64,000 nt of DNA from JAGOMW01 sp964644075. Its GTDB lineage: Bacteria; Patescibacteriota; Gracilibacteria; BD1-5; UBA2023. Below, piece by piece: positions 56,687-64,000 of the stretch (within the stretch, counting starts at the first letter, position 1; every line of letters starts with the position of its first letter). The stretch lies in assembly GCA_964644075.1 (NCBI GenBank), contig CAZXUQ010000004.1, forward strand, positions 56,270-120,269. Direction: 5' to 3'. Below the pieces are notes generated by a model. It did no database searches, had not been told where the DNA came from, and saw only the letters and a list, made by a program, of their open reading frames with translations. Made by a program: the position numbers and the translations under genes.

Positions 56687-58894
56687 ATGGCTCTCTACAA
56701 AATCAAAAAAAGAAACGGGACTATCGTCACTTTTGAAGAGAAAAAGATCGAATCAGCAATATCAAAAGCCATATCGGCGGTTTGAGGGAAAAATAGAGAT
56801 CTTCTCTGAAAAATTGTCACAGAGGTCAAAGAATGTCTCGCAAAAAAATTTCTCGATACAATACCGACCGTCGAAGACGTCCAAGATACTATCGAAAGTG
56901 TTCTCATGAAAAATGGAAGCGAGAATGTTGCTCGTGCCTACATCATCTACCGAGAGGATCATAAAAACCTCAGAAATAAATCACAAAAGGTAATGCTCGA
57001 TATCGAAAATACTATTCGAGAATATATAGAAAGGAGTGACTGGCGGGTCAATGCTAACGCAAACTCCGGATACTCACTCGGATGACTCATACTCAATACT
57101 TCATGAAAAGTCACAGCAAATTACTGGCTCTCGACGATCTATCCAGAAAACATATGATCACCCCATCGTAATGGAGACTACCACATACACGATCTAGATA
57201 TGCTCTGTGGGTACTGCGCTGGGTGGAGCCTCAGACAACTCCTCGAAGAAGGATTTAATGGTATGCCAAATCGGATCGAGTCAGCACCTCCGAAAAACCT
57301 CCAATCTGCAGTAAATCAGATGATTAATTTTCTCTGAACACTCCAAAATGAATGGGCTGGAGCTCAGGCGTTTTCTTCTTTTGATACGTATCTTTCTCCA
57401 TTTGTACATAAATATAAAAAAGAAATTCTCACTGAGATAGAAACTCACACTTTCCCCTTTGCCTCAGAAGAAGAAAAAAATATATACGTAGAAAAAAAGG
57501 TATATGACTATGTGCTCCAGCAGATGCAGAATTTTGTTTTCGGACTCAATGTTCCATCACGATGGTGAACGCAAACTCCTTTTACCAATATCACGCTCGA
57601 TTGGTCATGTCCTCTCGACCTACGAGATCAAGCACTCCACCTCTGAGGATACGACACAGGGAAATATGAGAAAAGCTTTGGGGAACTCGACTACGAACGA
57701 ATGGTTATCAATAAGGCTCTTCTCCAGGTATACTCTGAAGGTGATTACCGATGACGTGCTTTTACATTCCCCATACCGACTTACAATATCACCGAAGATT
57801 TTCCATGGGATGATGCGAATACAGACAGTCTCTTCGAAGTAACTGCCAAATATGGTCTTCCTTATTTTCAGAACTTTCTCGGTTCTCAGTATATACACAC
57901 TCATGACGATCATGGAAATCTTATCAAGATACCAAACGAGGAAGCATATAAACCATGAGCTGTACGCTCGATGTGTTGCCGTCTCCAACTCGATCTCCGA
58001 GAACTCACAAAAAGGTGAAATGGACTTTTTGGTTCAGCAGAAATGACAGGATCTATCGGAGTAGTCACACTCAATCTCGCAAGGATCGGATACCTCTCTC
58101 GAGGTGACGAGCAACGATTTTTCGAACGAATACATGAACTCATGGACCTCGCAAAAGAGAGTCTCGAAATCAAAAGAACTGTACTCACAAACTGGCTCAA
58201 AGATTGACTCTATCCCTATACATATCGATATCTAAAATCATTTCGCAATCACTTTTCTACTATTGGTATCAATGGTATGAACGAAGCTATACTCAACTTT
58301 ACAAACGGATATCACGACATCTCCACCGAGTGGGGGAAAGGTTTTGCAGAAAGAGTGCTAGAATTTATGAGGAACATCCTCAAAGATTACCAAGCACAAA
58401 CTGGAAACATGTACAACCTCGAGGCAACTCCTGCAGAAGGAACAACATACAGATTTGCCAAAGAAGACCAAAAACAACATCCAAAAATCCTCCAAGCAGG
58501 TACCAAAGAAAATCCCTACTATACCAACTCTACTCAACTTCCCGTAAATTTCACTGACGATGCGTTCGAGGCACTCGAGTACCAAGACTCACTTCAAACA
58601 AAATACACAGGATGAACCGTCCTTCACCTGTATATGGGAGAGAAGATTTCTGATATCAAGTCCTGCAAAAAACTCGTGCGCACGGTACTCGAAAATAATA
58701 GACTCCCATACATTACAGTAACCCCGACATTTTCTATCTGTCCAAAGCATGGTTACATCGCGTGAGAGCATGACTACTGTCCTACCTGTGATCAGGAAAT
58801 CGGGTATACATGAGCAGAGTATGATATCGGACTTCGGGCACCTTTTACTGCTGATAAATCGAAACTTGAAACACTCAAAGAACAATCTCTCTAA
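56687..58894 (+). CDS. nrdD: Anaerobic (class III) ribonucleoside-triphosphate reductase, catalytic subunit lacking its glycyl-radical end
   Basis: A 735-residue protein. N-terminal ATP-cone (KIKKRNGTIVTFEEKKIESA), then GYCAGWSLRQLLEEGF, the FGLNVPSRWGTQTPFTN region of class III active sites, ATPAEGTTYRFAKEDQ and a late zinc region CPKHGY..HDYCPTC. The usual last ~40 residues with the radical glycine are missing: after CPTC the sequence differs and ends KLETLKEQSL. The missing domain is on the next small ORF. TGA glycines are spread through it. Two NrdR-type boxes precede it; nrdG follows. Confidence 0.94.
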
Positions 58895-58920
58895 ATATTT
58901 TTTATACTTTTTCTCTTACT

Positions 58921-59121
58921 ATGAACTCTTCTCCTCTCTCATCTGAGCAAAATCGAACTAAGTGTGAAATTTATACTCGCGTTATGGGATACTATCGTCC
59001 CGTCTCACAGTTTAACCGTGGGAAAAAATCAGAATTTTATACAAGGAAATATTTTAGCGAGAAAAGAACCCTTTCTTCATATATATGCTCATCTCCTGAC
59101 TCAACAAACTCTCCCTCATAG
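58921..59121 (+). CDS. Free-standing glycyl-radical domain of class III ribonucleotide reductase
   Basis: A 66-residue ORF. Residues 15-50 read CEIYTRVMGYYRPVSQFNRG KKSEFYTRKYF, which is the glycyl-radical loop normally fused at the NrdD C-terminus (pattern E-V-Y-S-R-x-x-G-Y-(Y/F)-R-P-V...G-K). Glycine in VMGYY would carry the radical. Starting ATG follows an A/T-rich gap of 26 bases after the nrdD stop, in another frame; it overlaps nrdG by 37 bases. It acts like GrcA does for pyruvate formate-lyase, but here for NrdD. Confidence 0.75.
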   Translation: MNSSPLSSEQNRTKCEIYTRVMGYYRPVSQFNRGKKSEFYTRKYFSEKRTLSSYICSSPDSTNSPS

Positions 59122-59789
59122 ACTACCCATGACATATAGCTTGTGTCGTTTTTACCCTCGGATGCAATCTCCGTTGTCGGTATTGTCATAATCCTGATTT
59201 TGTCTTACCGGAAAGGATACGTACACTCAGGATCTCAAAAGAATATGAAAAAGAATTTTTCTATTTTCTCGAGAAACGTCGGTGACTCCTAGAGGGGGTA
59301 TCTATTTGCTGAGGGGAGCCAACTCTTCAGCATGATCTCGTAGAGTTCGCCACGAAGATAAAAAATCTCTGATACAAAGTAAAACTTGATACCAATGGAA
59401 GGTATCCTGAAAAAATCAGAGATCTTCTCGAGAAAAAACTCCTTGACTATATCGCAATGGACATCAAACATATTTGGACGAAATATCCACTCCTTACTGG
59501 CATAGAAGAAGATATGCGGCCCTACCAAGAGTCTCTTGCGATAATCAAAAACTCCTCTATAGAGTATGAGTTTCGAACTACACTCATCGAGGGTATACAC
59601 GAGGAGAGTGACATGGAGAGTCTCGGGAAAATTATCACAGGCTCTCGAAAATACTTTCTCCAGCAGTATAGACCAGGAGATACTTTAGAGAGTAATTTTC
59701 CTGGCAAAAAGCCTTCCAGAGAAATGATGGAACAGTGGGGAATATATTTTTCTACACACCATGACGTAGAAACATCTCTTCGGTTCTAA
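59085..59789 (+). CDS. nrdG: Anaerobic ribonucleotide reductase-activating protein (radical SAM)
   Basis: A 234-residue radical SAM enzyme that makes the glycyl radical. Starting MLISGLNKLSLIDYPGHIAC, with the iron-sulfur motif in TLGCNLRCRYCHNP (C-x3-C-x2-C), then SICGGEPTLQHDLVEFATKI, KLDTNGRYP. Three glycines here are TGA. Longer than many NrdG (about 150-170 residues); the tail (PGKKPSREMMEQWGIYFSTH) is family-typical for longer versions. It overlaps the glycyl-domain ORF, forming a three-gene operon. Confidence 0.9.
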
Positions 59790-59794
59790 GGAAA

Positions 59795-61606
59795 TTATCT
59801 TCCTCCGTTTTTCTTTCGCTCATTTTCTGTGAGCCACTTTTTGCGGAGGCGGAGTGACTGTGGTGTCACCTCGACGAGCTCATCATCACCGATGTAATCG
59901 AGACAATCCTCAAGTGTCATCTTGCGAATCGGAGTGAGACGGATTGCCTCATCTGTACCAGAGGCTCGCATATTCGTGAGCTGTTTGTTCTTCGTCGCGT
60001 TGACCACGAGATCACCTCACTTCAGGTGCTCACCGATGATCATCCCTTCATAGAGCTCAGTACCTGGCTCGATGAGGATAGGGCCACGTTCCTCGAGATT
60101 CCAGAGAGAGTACGCCATAGCAGTACCAGGGAATCCTGAGATCATCGATCCGACATCACGCTTCTCGATCGCGCCCTTGTAGTCATCGTAGTGAGAGAAC
60201 GATGAGTAGATAATCCCCTCGCCCTTGGTCTCGATGACAAATCGTGAGCGGAACCCGAGAAGTCCTCGAGTTGGCACTTCGAATTCCATATTGGTAACAC
60301 CATTGACGGTATTCATATTTTTACAGATTCCTTTGCGCTTTCCGAGCATTTCGAAGATCGTCCCTGAGGCACTCTCTGGTACCCACATGACGACGTTTTC
60401 GATCGGTTCTTGTTTTTTCCCTGCCACTTCGTGGAAGATCACCTGTGGACATCCTACCTGGAGTTCGAACCCTTCGCGACGCATCGTCTCGACGAGGACA
60501 GAGAGATGGAGTTCTCCACGACCTGAGACCATGTATGAGTTCCCATCAGAACCCTCGAAGTCGATACGAAGTCCTACGTTCATCTCAGTTTCTTTTTCGA
60601 GACGCTCACGGATCTGACGTGACGTGACGTATTTTCCTTCCTTTCCAGCAAATGGTGAATCATTTACCATGAATTCCATCTTGAGTGTCGGCTCATCGAC
60701 GGTGATCGCTGGCATGGGAACCGTGCTCGCATCAGTCGAAACAGTCTCTCCCACGTAGATATCTGGGATACCCGCGATCGTGACGATATCTCCCGCCTCT
60801 GCCTCTTCTACTTCTACTTTCTTGAGTCCGAGAGTGGTATAGAGTTTTGAGATTTTTCCACTTCGTTTCTCACCATCGTTTCCGATGATGGTGACGGTCT
60901 GTCCGACTTTTGCCTTTCCTTCGTAGACACGCCCGATACCCATACGTCCGACATAGTTGTCGTAGGCGAGATTGGCGATCTGCATCTTGAATGGCTTAGT
61001 TGTATCATTGGCTGCCTCAGCAACCTTATCGAGGATGGTTTCGAAGAGTGGATGGATATTTTCACGAGCATCGGTCATGTTTTTGATCGCGATCCCCTCA
61101 CGAGCGATCGCGTAGACGATGCGTCCATCAGTGATATCGAGCTGCTCATCGGTCGCACCGAGCTGGATGAAGAGGTCGAAAAGCATATCGACGACCGCTT
61201 CTGGCTGAGCGGTCGGTTTGTCGATCTTGTTGATGACGACGAGTGGCTTGAGTCCGAGTTCGAGAGCTTTTTTCAGGACAAATTTTGTCTGTGGCATCGG
61301 TCCCTCGTAGGCATCGACGACGAGACAAACTGAGTCTACCATACGCAGTACTCGCTCCACCTCAGATCCGAAATCAGCATGTCCAGGAGTGTCGACGATA
61401 TTGATCTTCACGTCCTTGTACATGACGGCAGTATTCTTTGCATAGATGGTGATCCCACGCTCTTTTTCCTGATCGTTGGAGTCCATGATCGCTGTCCCGA
61501 CGGCTTCGTTTTCACGAAATGTCCCTGACTGCTTGAGGAGGGCATCGACGAGAGTCGTCTTTCCGTGGTCGACGTGGGCGATGATGGCGATATTTCGGTA
61601 TTTCAC
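59795..61606 (-). CDS. typA: GTPase TypA/BipA
   Basis: A 603-residue translational GTPase. Starts at GTG (M)KYRNIAIIAHVDHGKTTL, with G1 AHVDHGKT at residues 10-17, then DSNDQEKERGITIYAKNTAV, DTPGHADFGSEVERVLRMVD, NKIDKPTAQP. Later EF-G-like domains (GGRGELHLSVLVETMRREGF-like, ESASGTIFEMLGKRKG) and the BipA C-terminal domain, ending RKKWLTENERKKNGGR. The TGA glycine after EHLK precedes ~70 residues of normal BipA C-terminus. BipA aids ribosome assembly under stress. ATG at 61714 is too far upstream. Confidence 0.95.
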
Positions 61607-61886
61607 TGGTAGGTAAGTTAGAGATAATTCATGACGGTCGGAGTATACACAATAAAAAGAAAAAGCAAGAGAAAATTTATATTTTCTGAAATATAAATAG
61701 TTATCGTCAATCAATTTTCAAAAATGGTACATCTTGACTCTCATTTTTTATAGAGAATAATTTGCTTTTTTTCATGTTTTTTCTATAATTTCAGGAGAAA
61801 TCCCCCGAAAGTGTGTGAAATATTTGCGCGAAAGGCAATATTGTGATACCGTAGTGGGGTAAAATATATTTTTAATGTTTTTATTT

Positions 61887-64000
<2,114 letters not shown>

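Noticed and set aside
58892..58921. Programmed frameshift joining nrdD and the glycyl-radical ORF
   Set aside because: No slippery sequence plus structure is apparent, and the new NrdD tail plus a fresh ATG fit two separate proteins better.

Overview
This window reads as chromosome from a Candidate Phyla Radiation (Patescibacteria) bacterium that uses genetic code 25, in which TGA encodes glycine (Gracilibacteria/Absconditabacteria type). With TGA read as stop, dozens of conserved housekeeping genes break at positions where the family has glycine: residue 2 of uS3 and uL2, residue 6 of uS13, and the SAM-binding region of KsgA. Read as glycine, every one becomes a full-length protein ending in TAA or TAG. 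CDS coordinates below use this reading. The lack of uL30 between uS5 and uL15 also fits the radiation.

Layout. 1-6.1 kb, minus strand: nusB (cut by the window edge), bL32, bL27, uS7, uS12, uS9, uL13, bL17, rpoA, uS4, uS11, uS13, bL36 and infA. 6.4-7.6 kb: an orphan protein resembling the ATP-binding half of PEP synthase. 7.6-12.8 kb: infB, a small membrane protein, an AhpC-type peroxiredoxin, an ABC ATPase, a Fur-family regulator with two Fur-like boxes, and a small Shine-Dalgarno-led membrane peptide. 12.8-16 kb: a HAD phosphatase, mnmA, a polysaccharide deacetylase and a DnaQ-like exonuclease. 16.1-27.4 kb: secY and the S10/spc ribosomal cluster (uL15 back to uL3), interrupted between secY and uL15 by an opposing hypothetical gene. 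27.7-33.5 kb: small membrane proteins, ksgA, an ImmA/IrrE-type metallopeptidase with a 41-residue partner, an RNA m5C methyltransferase, grpE and an M24 aminopeptidase. 33.5-38 kb: a surface/stress module of a secreted protein with repeated LT motifs, a small exported peptide, an OmpR-type regulator with its histidine kinase, and a lipoprotein. 38-46 kb: an RlmD-like methyltransferase, a nucleotidyltransferase-like protein, a SanA-like protein, proS, a YqcC-like protein, a CYTH protein, tRNA-Leu and pyrG. 46-56.3 kb: rarA, nusA, a DUF218 protein, prmC, an ABC-2 permease, a HIT protein, fmt, a DUF5665 protein, tRNA-Arg, an O-antigen-ligase-like protein, a CNNM/CBS protein and bS21. 56.6-64 kb: anaerobic ribonucleotide reductase under NrdR-like boxes, typA, and the start of a large Ala/Pro-rich membrane protein.

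Four features stand out. First, palindromic repeat elements lie in frame inside at least five housekeeping genes (mnmA, pepP-like, rlmD-like, pyrG, fmt), with relatives between genes. Second, the glycyl-radical domain of class III ribonucleotide reductase is on a separate 66-residue ORF between nrdD and nrdG. Third, three small membrane-protein ORFs with good ribosome sites have TGA as the only stop-like codon before a hairpin terminator, at odds with TGA being sense elsewhere. Fourth, recognisable Fur-like and NrdR-like operators show conventional metal/peroxide and nucleotide-pool control. No CRISPR array, transposase or prophage was seen.
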